The notes: generated from the letters alone by a model not told the origin. A stretch of DNA of 64,000 nucleotides from CAYQUC01 sp964514215 (GCA_964514215.1 CAZEPW010000003.1:1-64000), one strand, 5' to 3'. Shown: positions 28,350 to 38,131, counted from the stretch's first letter. Program-made: numbers and translations.

Positions 28350-29573
28350 ATGTTAGACATAGATATTCCTTATATTGAGAGTCACCTTAATATTGCTATA
28401 AGTTTATACTCACAGCGAGTTAATTGTTTGGAACAAATGATTGTAGAATCTTCTGTGCAACAAGCAGTTGAGAAACGACTGTTTGTTCATCTTCATGTAT
28501 TAGGAACTTTAATTGATCCTGATGAAGCGCCACCAAAAGATGATGCTGAGTTGTTTGTCTATATTTCTAGACGACTTTTAGCTAAAGATAAGGGGACTCA
28601 AGAAGAAGCAATTTTGTTTGCAAAAAAAATATTTATTCAATATCCCGAACCTCAAGGTTTAATAGATTCATTTGTACTTTTTTATAATCTTGATATTAAA
28701 AATGCATTAAGTGAATTATTTGAGTCGAATAAAGAGCTACGAGCCTCTATTTTAACTATTTGGTATCTTTGCGGTGAAGACGTACCATTGGGGTTATTAA
28801 ATCAAGCAGAATTACAGTCTGATGATGCGTTATTACAAAAAATTGTATTATTATATCAGGCAGATAGAAACAATACCGGGCTAGAATTGTTTCAAAATTA
28901 TTATCGCTCATTAGTAGATGTTGTCGAAAAAGAGGTAATTAGTTCATCTGTTTTACATGCCGCACTATGGGGCGGTATGATCAAACAAGATCCGAATATA
29001 TCAAAAGCTATTCGACGCGCTATTGAGTTAGAAACTGATAAACCCCATAGAGAGAAATATTTAAGGCTAATTGCTTTAATGGGAAATATGGAGTTTTTAT
29101 CTGTTTTTACTTCGATAGCAGAAAACAATATTGAGTTTGGAAGTTATTTGATATCTCTATTAGGTAGCGTTGATTGTATAAAAATTTTATTTTCTATGTT
29201 AAAAAATCCCAAAACGAGTATTGCCGTTATGCCAGCTTGGCAGTTGATTACCGGTCAAAAGCTAAGAACTGTACCTCGAATATCAGTAGTTGACGATAAT
29301 GCTGAATTTGATGAAGACGTTCCTGTTATTGCTGATTTAATATCAGCCCAAAAAAGAGCGAAAGACATTACAAATAAATGGCAACAAGGAACTCGATATA
29401 TTTATGGTATGCCTTTAACAAAAAGTAACTTAATTGAATTGAGTTATCAGTTTACAGGAATAATGGCTAGTGATTTATTTGATTTGTTATCACTTGAGTT
29501 AAGTAAAAGTTCAAATTTAAAAATTGAAAGTTGGATCGCTGATAAAAACTTAATATTAGATAAGTTTGTTTGA
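28350..29573 (+). CDS. TIGR02270-family HEAT-like T6SS-associated protein
   Basis: The 407-residue, mostly helical soluble protein has no signal peptide. Length, an opening with 'YIESHLNIAISLYSQR', the middle 'LHAALWGGMIK' and repeated helical hairpins, and 'MPAWQLITGQKL' near residue 295 suit the TIGR02270 family. That family is found beside vgrG, DUF6484 and DUF2169 genes and is thought to help effector loading. The gene lies 14 bp after the DUF6484-like gene and 32 bp before the DUF2169 gene. A role as effector adaptor is inference. Confidence 0.65.
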   Translation: MLDIDIPYIESHLNIAISLYSQRVNCLEQMIVESSVQQAVEKRLFVHLHVLGTLIDPDEAPPKDDAELFVYISRRLLAKDKGTQEEAILFAKKIFIQYPEPQGLIDSFVLFYNLDIKNALSELFESNKELRASILTIWYLCGEDVPLGLLNQAELQSDDALLQKIVLLYQADRNNTGLELFQNYYRSLVDVVEKEVISSSVLHAALWGGMIKQDPNISKAIRRAIELETDKPHREKYLRLIALMGNMEFLSVFTSIAENNIEFGSYLISLLGSVDCIKILFSMLKNPKTSIAVMPAWQLITGQKLRTVPRISVVDDNAEFDEDVPVIADLISAQKRAKDITNKWQQGTRYIYGMPLTKSNLIELSYQFTGIMASDLFDLLSLELSKSSNLKIESWIADKNLILDKFV

Positions 29574-29605
29574 AGTGATTATGTCGAAAAAGTTTAGATA
29601 TTATT

Positions 29606-30661
29606 ATGCTTGATTTATTAAATGAAACTGATTGTTCTGCGGGGTTATATGCCGCTTGGAATGTGAACAAGCAACCCCAAATTACTTGTATAATAAAAAA
29701 AGGTTTTTCATTTGATTCATATGGAGCGGTCAAACCACTTGACTCTCAATCCAAGATAATTGAAGTTGATGAATATTACAATGAGCCTCACGACTCTAGC
29801 CTCAAATGTATTAGTGAGTTATCTCCCTACAAATTAGGTAGCGAAACGTATTTATTGGGTACAGCCTATCCTGAACAAAATAAATATGCGATGGAAGCTG
29901 AGTATAGTATTGTTTTTAAAGACGGTAAAAAATGGAATAAAAAACTTCGAATTACCGGTAAAAGAACTTGGAAAAAAATATTGTTGGGTTTCGTCATGAG
30001 TAAACCCGAGCTGTTACAAGCAACTAAACTTAAGTATGAAAATTCATATGGTGGATATAATCCACAAAATGAAAAAGAAAGTTTTGCCTATAATCCTGTT
30101 GGTAAAGGTTTTAATAAAGCATCAGGTTGGAATGTCATGAATCTTGAGCTTCCAAGCATTGAAATAGGCCCTAAGTTTTTGACATCTCCAACTCAACAAC
30201 AATTACCCGCAGGCTTTGCGCCTATTGCCCAGTTTTGGGAACCGCGTAATAAAGACTTAGGTGAATTATATGATTCACCTATTGAGCAAGGTGGTTGCCC
30301 TTATACTGATAAAACTAAAGCGACTGTGCATAATGTTGCACCACTTGATCAACGTTTTTCTACAGCATTTACTGGTGGTGAAATAATAACCTTAAAAGGT
30401 TTTTTTGATACAACTAGAGTTGTCGAATTTGAGGTCCCAAAAGTTGAGTTTACGACTACCTTAGTCATCGAGAACCAGCCAAGCCAGTTATCTCCAGTGT
30501 TTGACACCCTTATTATTGATACCGATAAATACGAGTTTTATGTCATTAGCCGTGTTGGAATTACTTGGGATGCATTTGATACACGTAATGCATGGGTACT
30601 TTTAACTGAACAGCAGAAGGATTTGGTTGATTCTAGCAAAAATAGGCAAGGTTTTGCATGA
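29606..30661 (+). CDS. DUF2169-family T6SS adaptor-like protein
   Basis: DUF2169 proteins act as adaptors or chaperones that load particular effectors onto VgrG. The 351-residue protein shows 'ITCIIKKGFSF' near the start, 'YENSYGGYNPQNEKESFAYN', 'NPVGKGF', 'PAGFAPIAQFWEPR', 'NVAPLDQRF' and 'GGEIITLKG', all common in the family. It is the last gene of the T6SS operon. Such genes normally sit next to the cognate effector or a PAAR-like gene. Here an inverted repeat starts at its stop codon and no effector follows. Confidence 0.82.
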   Translation: MLDLLNETDCSAGLYAAWNVNKQPQITCIIKKGFSFDSYGAVKPLDSQSKIIEVDEYYNEPHDSSLKCISELSPYKLGSETYLLGTAYPEQNKYAMEAEYSIVFKDGKKWNKKLRITGKRTWKKILLGFVMSKPELLQATKLKYENSYGGYNPQNEKESFAYNPVGKGFNKASGWNVMNLELPSIEIGPKFLTSPTQQQLPAGFAPIAQFWEPRNKDLGELYDSPIEQGGCPYTDKTKATVHNVAPLDQRFSTAFTGGEIITLKGFFDTTRVVEFEVPKVEFTTTLVIENQPSQLSPVFDTLIIDTDKYEFYVISRVGITWDAFDTRNAWVLLTEQQKDLVDSSKNRQGFA

Positions 30662-30686
30662 TTACAGTTAGCCTGATAACTGTAAT
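30661..30686 (+). terminator. Hairpin at the end of the T6SS operon
   Basis: A perfect 10-bp stem (ATTACAGTTA/TAACTGTAAT) with a 6-nt loop starts at the last base of the DUF2169 stop codon. It is followed by GTTTAT rather than a clean T-tract, so it is a modest terminator. The remaining sequence to 30933 is AT-rich and shows no gene. Confidence 0.5.
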
Positions 30687-30933
30687 GTTTATAGATATTT
30701 GAACAAATTTCTGCGATAATTTTCCAGTTATGCACTATATTTATAGTTTTTATCTCTTTGATTTTATTATAATATATCAATATTTATCCTAATAATGCGC
30801 TAATTATTCAAGAATTAATTGTTTACTTGCTATAATTATAACTAAATTAACAATACTTAAAATAAGAGAATTGATCTCTTATGTATTTAATCTTAAATAT
30901 AAAAATTAAAAATGGGGTTTGATAAAAGCTAAA

Positions 30934-33561
30934 ATGGGTTTACTTGACGATCTTCATAAGGAGGCTCAACATCAGCAAGCTGATGTGGAGTCATTACAAG
31001 CAAATAGTAAAAAACGAGAAGAACTATTTCATAATAATATCCAACCTAAAATGGTAATGATCTACCAGTTTTTATCTGAGCTTTGTGAAAGTTTAAACTT
31101 AATTAAATCCAATATTCAAGTTTCTTATCCAATTAAAGACTACTCAGCAATGCGCGATCTGCGTCCTTCTGATTATAAGGTCATCGTTGATAGTCGTAAG
31201 TTGATGAAAAGTATAAAACTTAGTTTTATATGTTCTTCGAATGATAGAGTCAGATTTGATGTAGAAAATAAAATATATATTGATCGAATTAGTGAGTATC
31301 TTGATGAGCATCATGTTAGTTATGTTTGTCATAAAAACAAAGACAGTCAGCATAATGTAACCAATGCAACGTTTAGTGTTGATTCAATGGTTCCGGTTAC
31401 ATTTGTATTTTCAGCAGCTTTAGATTCTTCAAAAATCATTTTAAATATTATGAATTTTAATGGTTTAAATAATGATAGATTTGTGATTGAAGCTGATGAT
31501 GTTGCGCCACAATTTTTAGAAGATTTGGGTAAGTATATATTACGAAGAGATTCGGTACTTTTTGGGAAAAAAATTACTAAAAAAGAATTAGATGATATTC
31601 GTCTTAAATTAAAAAAAGACAATAAAAAGAAAAAAAATAAATCAAAATCTAGTGTTGCTAAAAACCCTATAAAAGAAAATCAACTTAATGAAGTAGAAGT
31701 ATCTGGTCATGATTCTATTAGCCTTAAATCTATCGTTAAACCTGAGAAAATCAAGAATAAAGAAGCTAATAATAAAAAAAGTGAAGATAATAAAGAACAG
31801 AATCAAGATAAAGGTTCTATAGTTAAGAATCAAAATAATTTTACGTCATCGTATGATGCTGAAATAAATACTGTTAATAAATTCAAATTGAACTTTTTAT
31901 TGCTTCCTACAGCATTTAAACCAGCATCTCATGATGTACTTGATGTTCACTTTCATTTAAATCATTTGGCAGAGTTAGTCGATTTTCCGAATCAATTAAT
32001 TCATGACGCGGCAATTATATTGTCTGATATTAATTCAGTTGATGTTCCGGTTATGGATAGAATTGAAGTTGCTCATGCTATTTATATCACGGTTTATCCC
32101 GTACTGGCAAAGATATGTGTGCCATTTAATAATGAAATGGAAAAACCAGCGCAAGATGCGGAACAATTATTGGCATTAGCTAATTGTGTTGTAATAGCAG
32201 AACAAATTTCAATAACGTATAAATATGCTTATTTAGAATTTTATTCCTCTAATGCGCATGATTATCTCGAAATGAGAAATAACGTGGTTGAACTTGGCTT
32301 TAGAATTTTGGAAATGGTTCGTCTTGAACAACGATTGAGAGCATTTAGGTATGAAAAACTTCTTGGTTCGACTTGGCTTGATGTAAATCAAATATTTTTT
32401 TCTCTGATGTTACATGATGATATTGACGAAAAAAAGGTACTATCGAGTGAAATTGGCACTAGTTACATTAAAGTTGACGATGTTATTGATTTAAAAACTA
32501 AAAATAGTATTCGTGATATATATTTATCGATACAATTATTTGGTGTCTTAGATGTCATAACATGGCCGGCTCATCTCTTTTATTTCCCTGATTCTTATTT
32601 GGCTCATTTGGATTCAGCGCTGCGCATATATGATGATAATGGTCAAACGCTTGAGCCGGGATGGCTAATTACATTTTTGTTAAATGATGGTCCTCCAGAG
32701 TATAAACGTACAGATTCAATGACGGCTCCTGGTGTAAGAATAGATTTTTCAATCTTACACAATGCTTTGGTTGCTGAGCATGAATTGCTCGCAAAAATGA
32801 TATTTTTATCTTCGATAGATAATTCAAAATTAAGTCCGCCATTGGCAAAACTCAAAGATCAAGATAAAATTCCAGTTTTAGAAATGGTATTAATGGCTCT
32901 GAAAAGAAGAGAGCGGCATCACAAACGACATAATGTCTATGGTTCACAAAAACTTTTTGTGAATTTTGGTTTTAATGAATCTTATAAGGTTCTTTCTGGA
33001 TATGCAAAACCTGAAAACCATCAAGACAAATCAATGTTGGAAAATATTGAATTGATTCAACAGGAGTCTATTAAACTATCAGATGAATTGTCAGTAAAAG
33101 TATCTAATTCATCAAATTGGCAAATTATTAATTTTAGCTCAGGAGGTCTTTTAATTTCGCATGACTCTGTAACAAAATCTAATATATTGCAAGTTGGCCA
33201 AATTTTGTCATTTAAATCGAATGATAATAGTAATTTACCTTTATTAGGTTATGTGGGGCGCATGCATCGATTACATGATCAACGCGTTGAAATCAGTATT
33301 ATTCGTATGGCTAGCTATGCGGAATCAGCTTTGGTATTAGATCAAAATACTTCGTCAACGGACACTGGAAACCCAGTAATTTTGTCTCAAGATATGAATG
33401 AACGTTGGCAAATAGTGTTACTGCATGAGTACGGCTATATTTCGGGGACACCGTTGAAATTGATACGAAGTAATGGTTCGGTAATTTTATTACGTTTAGG
33501 TGATATTTGGATGTCTAAAAGAGATTTTACCGTGTTTGAGATTCGATCTGCTAGTCTTTAA
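30934..33561 (+). CDS. Large unknown protein with possible C-terminal PilZ domain
   Basis: I do not recognise this 875-residue soluble protein as a named family. Residues 1-220 form one alpha/beta region. A Lys/Asn-rich, disordered-looking linker (about 220-310) follows, then a helical region (about 315-640). Near the C-terminus are R661-H-H-K-R665 (RxxxR) and N733-F-S-S-G-G738 ([D/N]xSxxG), the two c-di-GMP binding motifs of PilZ domains, but about 70 residues apart, more than usual. The ATG at 30934 is preferred over the TTG at 30919; neither has a good RBS. It follows the T6SS operon on the same strand after a hairpin. A c-di-GMP receptor role is inference. Confidence 0.55.
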   Translation: MGLLDDLHKEAQHQQADVESLQANSKKREELFHNNIQPKMVMIYQFLSELCESLNLIKSNIQVSYPIKDYSAMRDLRPSDYKVIVDSRKLMKSIKLSFICSSNDRVRFDVENKIYIDRISEYLDEHHVSYVCHKNKDSQHNVTNATFSVDSMVPVTFVFSAALDSSKIILNIMNFNGLNNDRFVIEADDVAPQFLEDLGKYILRRDSVLFGKKITKKELDDIRLKLKKDNKKKKNKSKSSVAKNPIKENQLNEVEVSGHDSISLKSIVKPEKIKNKEANNKKSEDNKEQNQDKGSIVKNQNNFTSSYDAEINTVNKFKLNFLLLPTAFKPASHDVLDVHFHLNHLAELVDFPNQLIHDAAIILSDINSVDVPVMDRIEVAHAIYITVYPVLAKICVPFNNEMEKPAQDAEQLLALANCVVIAEQISITYKYAYLEFYSSNAHDYLEMRNNVVELGFRILEMVRLEQRLRAFRYEKLLGSTWLDVNQIFFSLMLHDDIDEKKVLSSEIGTSYIKVDDVIDLKTKNSIRDIYLSIQLFGVLDVITWPAHLFYFPDSYLAHLDSALRIYDDNGQTLEPGWLITFLLNDGPPEYKRTDSMTAPGVRIDFSILHNALVAEHELLAKMIFLSSIDNSKLSPPLAKLKDQDKIPVLEMVLMALKRRERHHKRHNVYGSQKLFVNFGFNESYKVLSGYAKPENHQDKSMLENIELIQQESIKLSDELSVKVSNSSNWQIINFSSGGLLISHDSVTKSNILQVGQILSFKSNDNSNLPLLGYVGRMHRLHDQRVEISIIRMASYAESALVLDQNTSSTDTGNPVILSQDMNERWQIVLLHEYGYISGTPLKLIRSNGSVILLRLGDIWMSKRDFTVFEIRSASL

Positions 33562-33635
33562 CTTATTCATACTTGCACCAATTGCTTATCTAGTTTACTC
33601 TTGCCGCACGAAATTATACAAGTATTGCGCTAGTA

Positions 33636-33726
<91 letters not shown>

Positions 33727-33812
33727 ATTTGTATTTGACAGTTGTATTATCGATTTTGGTTAGTTTGAAATTTCAATTTGTAATCCAAACAATAATACCG
33801 TTTTTTGAGTTT

Positions 33813-33927
33813 ATGGTGACTTATATTGGTCCCCTCGCAACGATAAATTGTGAACTCCGTCAGACCTGGAAGGGAGCAGCGGTAACAGTCGACTCGTGTG
33901 CTAGGTGTGGCTGATGTAAGTTACCAC
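33813..33927 (+). ncRNA. ffs: 4.5S / small SRP RNA
   Basis: The conserved SRP domain IV core is present: 'CAGACCTGGAAGGGAGCAGC' around 33861-33880, with the GGAA tetraloop and the asymmetric loop that binds Ffh. The ends pair: TGGTGACTTA at 33814-33823 with TAAGTTACCA at 33917-33926 (one G-U). The size of about 115 nt fits the gammaproteobacterial RNA, which targets membrane proteins to SecYEG. Placement between tRNA-Ser and dnaX supports the call. Exact ends are uncertain by a few bases. Confidence 0.93.
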
Positions 33928-34049
33928 CATTATTTCACATCTAAAATATTCCATAATTTCAATGAGTTAAAATATTAGAACGTAGATGATGCGTATATTT
34001 GTATAGCTATGTACAATAGTGAAAATTGGCATTATCGAGAATATAAAGT

Positions 34050-35687
34050 ATGAGTTATCAAGTATTAGCACGAAAATGGCGACCTAAGCGCTTTGAAGAG
34101 TTAGTTGGTCAAGAACATGTTTTACGGGCTTTAATTAATGCTTTAGACAGTAATAGAATACACCATGCTTTCTTATTTACGGGTACGCGAGGTGTTGGTA
34201 AAACTACGATTGCTCGCATTTTTGCTAAATCGTTAAATTGTGAAAAAGGAGTTAGTTCCAAGCCTTGTGGTGTGTGTTCAACCTGTATTGAGATTGATAG
34301 CGGGCATTTTGTCGATTTAATTGAAGTTGATGCAGCATCTCGTACTAAAGTTGAAGATACTCGAGACTTACTCGACAATGTTCAGTATGCACCAACTCGA
34401 GGATTATATAAAGTCTATTTAATCGATGAAGTACATATGTTGTCGAATCATAGTTTTAATGCTTTGTTAAAAACCTTAGAAGAGCCGCCACCTCATGTAA
34501 AATTTTTATTGGCAACAACGGATCCTCAAAAATTACCAATTACTATTTTATCACGTTGTTTACAATTTAATTTGCGACGAATTCCTGTTGAGAAAATTGA
34601 AAAATATTTGCAGGAACTGCTTGATAAAGAAGTGATTAAATTTGATAAAAATGCTGTACAGCATATTGCAAAAGCCGCTGATGGTAGTATGCGCGATGCG
34701 CTTAGTATATTGGATCAAGGAATATCTTTTGGTGATGGCCAATTGCTTGAACAAGATGTCAATAGTATGCTTGGAAGTATTGAGCAGTCGCATGTATTTC
34801 AAATTTTAGAAGCTTTATCAATTAATGATGCTCAAGCAGTTATTGATTGCGTAAAACAATTATATGAACAAGCCGCTGATTTTTCTAAGCTATTAAGTGA
34901 ACTTTTAACATATTTGCACAATATCGCTTTGTTACAGCAAGTACCTCAAGCTTATGATGAGCAAATGGGTGATAAAGAACGGTTAATGAATTTAACAAAA
35001 GTAATTACTGCAGAAGATATTCAGTTGTATTATCAAATTGCCTTAGTTGGTCAGCGTGATATGGTGTTAGCTCCTAATCCTAAGCTTGGTTTTGAAATGG
35101 TATTACTTAGAATGTTGGCGTTTCGTCCTGGAGCTGTTAAAAAAAAACTAATAAATAATAAAGCTTCTAACGTCTTAGAAACGAAAAATTTAACTCCGTT
35201 AGCAAAAGAGCCTCAAGTGCAAACGACACAAGCTAATAAAAAAGCTGAAGTATCGTTTAATTCTGATGAAGCAAAGGATACGAGTAAACCAAAAAAAGAA
35301 GTTATCGATGAGCAGGATCCTTGGGGGTCTTTAATTTCTATTATTAATGTAGTCGGACTTGATAAACAGTTGTTAATGAACTGCGTGTTAATTAATAACA
35401 ATAGTTCAGAATATGAATTGGCTCTGTCACCTGTTAATTCAAGCTTATTAACTCGAGAGCGAAAAACTAAGATTGAAAAAATTATTGCAGAAGCCGTTGG
35501 TTATCAAGTTTCATTAAATATTAAAATCAAACATACTAGCGGTGAGACGTTAACCGAAAAAAATCAACGAAAAGTTGAAGAAAATAATCTCAAGGCAAAG
35601 GAATCTATTTGTAATGATAAAAATGTTCAAGATATTATTGAAACATTTTCAGCATCAATTAATAACAAAAGTATTAAACCAATATAA
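34050..35687 (+). CDS. dnaX: DNA polymerase III subunits gamma/tau
   Basis: DnaX is the clamp-loader ATPase of the replicative polymerase. The 545-residue protein has 'YQVLARKWRPKRFEELVGQEHV', Walker A GTRGVGKTT, a four-Cys zinc module (CEKGVSSKPCGVCSTC), Walker B 'VYLIDEVHML' and the SRC motif 'LSRCLQF'. Residues 1-365 are domains I-III. The rest is a Lys-rich linker and the tau-specific end. An uninterrupted A9 tract (35139-35147, codons 364-366) sits exactly at the end of domain III, and both shifted frames stop within a few codons. An A7 tract lies at 35291-35297. Either could make a short gamma form. Confidence 0.96.
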   Translation: MSYQVLARKWRPKRFEELVGQEHVLRALINALDSNRIHHAFLFTGTRGVGKTTIARIFAKSLNCEKGVSSKPCGVCSTCIEIDSGHFVDLIEVDAASRTKVEDTRDLLDNVQYAPTRGLYKVYLIDEVHMLSNHSFNALLKTLEEPPPHVKFLLATTDPQKLPITILSRCLQFNLRRIPVEKIEKYLQELLDKEVIKFDKNAVQHIAKAADGSMRDALSILDQGISFGDGQLLEQDVNSMLGSIEQSHVFQILEALSINDAQAVIDCVKQLYEQAADFSKLLSELLTYLHNIALLQQVPQAYDEQMGDKERLMNLTKVITAEDIQLYYQIALVGQRDMVLAPNPKLGFEMVLLRMLAFRPGAVKKKLINNKASNVLETKNLTPLAKEPQVQTTQANKKAEVSFNSDEAKDTSKPKKEVIDEQDPWGSLISIINVVGLDKQLLMNCVLINNNSSEYELALSPVNSSLLTRERKTKIEKIIAEAVGYQVSLNIKIKHTSGETLTEKNQRKVEENNLKAKESICNDKNVQDIIETFSASINNKSIKPI

Positions 35688-35721
35688 AATTTTTTAATTT
35701 AGATAATATAGGAAAATTGAC

Positions 35722-36045
35722 ATGAAAGGCGGAATTGGCAATTTAATGAAGCAAGCACAAAAAATGCAGGAAGACATGAAAAAAGCGCAAGCTGAAGCTG
35801 CATTAATGGAAGTTACTGGTAAATCTGGTGGTGGATTGGTATCCGTCATAATGACGGGGCGACATGATGTTAAGCGTGTTGTTATTGATGACAGCTTATA
35901 TGGTGATGACAAAGATATGTTGGAAGATTTAGTTGCCGCGGCTATTAATGATGCTGTTCGACAAGTTGAAGAAGCAACTAAAGATCAGTTTTCATCTTTA
36001 GGTGCAGGTTTAAATTTGCCTGCAGGATTTAAACTACCTTTTTAA
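35722..36045 (+). CDS. ybaB: YbaB/EbfC nucleoid-associated protein
   Basis: YbaB is a small dimeric DNA-binding protein of the nucleoid. The 107-residue protein begins 'MKGGIGNLMKQAQKMQEDMKK' (first 20 shown in family form) and has 'VEVTG'-like 'LMEVTGKSGGGLV' and 'GHDVKRVVIDDSL'-like segments, with 'GLNLPAGFKLPF' at the end. RBS AGGAAA lies upstream of the ATG. It sits 34 bp after dnaX and 2 bp before recR, the classic dnaX-ybaB-recR order. Confidence 0.96.
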   Translation: MKGGIGNLMKQAQKMQEDMKKAQAEAALMEVTGKSGGGLVSVIMTGRHDVKRVVIDDSLYGDDKDMLEDLVAAAINDAVRQVEEATKDQFSSLGAGLNLPAGFKLPF

Positions 36046-36047
36046 TT

Positions 36048-36644
36048 ATGTCGTTTAGTCCATTAATTAGCCATCTCATTGATTCATTTCGTTGTTTGCC
36101 AGGAGTAGGGCCTAAATCTGCACAACGTATGGTTTTTCATTTATTGGAAAGAGACCGAGATGGCGCAAAGATATTGGCAGAAAAAATTTTAGAGGCATTC
36201 GAACTAATTGGAAACTGTTCTATGTGTAGGACTTTTTCAGAAAATGCTCAGTGCTCTATTTGCGGTAATAAAAACCGTGATGCGACGGAGTTATGTATTG
36301 TAGAAAGTCCCGTTGATGTTGTTGCAATTGAAAACTCGACTGATTTTAATGGGTTATATTTTGTGTTGCTTGGACACTTGTCTCCATTAGACGGTATTAT
36401 GCCAAATGACATTGGTTTAGATATACTCTATGAACGTATTATTAGCTCAAATATTAATGAGGTTATTTTGGCAACGAATTCGACAGTAGAAGGTGAGGCA
36501 ACCGCCCATTATATATCTGAAATGTTTACTGATAAAAATATAAAAATAACACGAATTGCACATGGTGTTCCTGTTGGTGGTGAATTGGAGTTTGTTGATG
36601 GTGGCACTATTTCTCATGCCTTTTATGGACGACGCGAAATATAG
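36048..36644 (+). CDS. recR: Recombination mediator protein RecR
   Basis: RecR works with RecO to load RecA at gaps. The 198-residue protein has a helix-hairpin-helix start ('CLPGVGPKSAQRM'), a C4 zinc finger (CSMCRTFSENAQCSIC), and a TOPRIM domain with 'IVESPVDVVAIE' and 'LGHLSPLDG'. The C-terminal 'THAFYGRREI'-like end is present. It starts 2 bp after ybaB, so the two are likely translationally coupled. The convergent HDOD gene ends 12 bp after its stop, with no obvious terminator between. Confidence 0.97.
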   Translation: MSFSPLISHLIDSFRCLPGVGPKSAQRMVFHLLERDRDGAKILAEKILEAFELIGNCSMCRTFSENAQCSICGNKNRDATELCIVESPVDVVAIENSTDFNGLYFVLLGHLSPLDGIMPNDIGLDILYERIISSNINEVILATNSTVEGEATAHYISEMFTDKNIKITRIAHGVPVGGELEFVDGGTISHAFYGRREI

Positions 36645-36655
36645 ATTAACTTGAT

Positions 36656-38086
36656 TTATGTTTTTGAGAATTTTTTCATAAATGCAGCAGTTTCTGTGCA
36701 TAAGGTTTTAAAGTGATTGTAACTACTGCTATCTAAGGCACATGCTTCATTATGTCGATCCGCGTAAAATATACCCACTGGTTGGTTATTAACATGTACT
36801 GACATGGCGAAAAAAGATTTAGTTTTTGCTATTTGTTGTATTTCGCTAGGAACTAATGGCCAAATTTTATTTACATTTGATTCGTTAAGCCATATTGCTT
36901 GTTGTTTTTCTAATAAAATCACAAATAGATTTCGCTTTATCAGATTGACTGATATTGAGTTAAACTCCAAATCATTATCTGTTCCAGCAGCTGAACTGAT
37001 CTTTAATTTGTCTTTTTCATTATTCAGCATTAAAAATACGACCCGATTTAAACCAATTCCATCGTGCAGACCCTTAAGAACTAAAGTCATAACTTCGTGG
37101 ATGTTATTTAATGATTTACTTTCATTTTTTAATTCTTGTAATACTTCACGAAGTGTATCTATATTAGGTAATAAACAAACAGTGGCAAGTTCATCTTGTT
37201 TTTCTACTGTTTTCTTTTTTGTAAATTCAGTGTTAACCAAGTGATATGCTAGAGGACGAGTATTATATTGACTTGAATGCCTTGCAACTTTTGCTGCAAG
37301 CTGGTGTACCTGAGAAACTAAATTATCATAATTTACATTGAGCCAATCAGCTGCATCTTGTTCAAGTTGAATGGTTTTTTCATTGTACCAATTAAATTCT
37401 GCATGTCGAATTAATTGAACCGCTAGCATTATACCGTAGGCACGAGGCTGAGATGTATTTTCTGATGTTAGGGCGTCTTGTATTAAAATGGGCAATTGCC
37501 ATTTTTTAGCCAGTAACAGTGTTAAATCATCAAGCGTAAAACCTAATACAATATATTCTGCTTCTTCAGTGGCAATGTGTTTTTCTTTTCGCATTTTATA
37601 GATGCTTTTTAATTTATTGGGTGCGTATATTGCTACGATTATTTCTCCTAAAAAGTATAACATTGATGCAACATAAACTTCATCAGGAGTCATGTCTTTA
37701 CGCTCATTTGCCCAATAAACAGCTTGTGTAGCAGCATGGTATGCTCGAGAGTAGGTTATCAATAAAAGGTGTCTAGATTCATCTGATAAGTTTTTTTCAA
37801 TTGATGGTAATCTTGTTGGTAATTCATTTATTTGTTCTGTTCCCATTATCATTAAGGCTTGGTTTATTGATGTAATATCAGTGCGTAGGCTGCCTCGGGT
37901 TTTGTTATTGGAGACTCGTAAGATTTGAACACACAAGGCAGGATCTTCTTCGATTACATCAACCAGTTTATGAATTTCGGCTTTTTCATTAATGCAAAGT
38001 GAATGTAATTTAGCGATGGTACTACTTAAAACTGGAATAGCCTTATTGCCAATTTTGTTACCCCAGTTTTGTAAATTTTCATTCAT
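36656..38086 (-). CDS. HDOD domain protein with C-terminal GAF-like region
   Basis: The 476-residue cytoplasmic protein has an HDOD domain at about 15-210 ('IPVLSSTIAKLHSL', 'EDPALCVQILRVSN', 'SINQALMIMGTEQI'). A helical region and a GAF-like domain follow at about 315-470 ('LKGLHDGIGLNRVVFLMLN' and 'VHVNNQPVGIFYADR'). HDOD proteins are non-catalytic HD relatives used in signalling, often in motility, chemotaxis or biofilm control. A sigma-28-like promoter (38132-38159, minus strand) lies about 45 bp upstream of the ATG and faces away from the one of motAB. I infer a flagellar-regulon signalling protein; the partner is unknown. Confidence 0.85.
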   Translation of the reverse strand: MNENLQNWGNKIGNKAIPVLSSTIAKLHSLCINEKAEIHKLVDVIEEDPALCVQILRVSNNKTRGSLRTDITSINQALMIMGTEQINELPTRLPSIEKNLSDESRHLLLITYSRAYHAATQAVYWANERKDMTPDEVYVASMLYFLGEIIVAIYAPNKLKSIYKMRKEKHIATEEAEYIVLGFTLDDLTLLLAKKWQLPILIQDALTSENTSQPRAYGIMLAVQLIRHAEFNWYNEKTIQLEQDAADWLNVNYDNLVSQVHQLAAKVARHSSQYNTRPLAYHLVNTEFTKKKTVEKQDELATVCLLPNIDTLREVLQELKNESKSLNNIHEVMTLVLKGLHDGIGLNRVVFLMLNNEKDKLKISSAAGTDNDLEFNSISVNLIKRNLFVILLEKQQAIWLNESNVNKIWPLVPSEIQQIAKTKSFFAMSVHVNNQPVGIFYADRHNEACALDSSSYNHFKTLCTETAAFMKKFSKT

Positions 38087-38131
38087 CCGATTTTATTCTT
38101 TAGATAATTTTTACTGTGTAAAGATAGGTGT

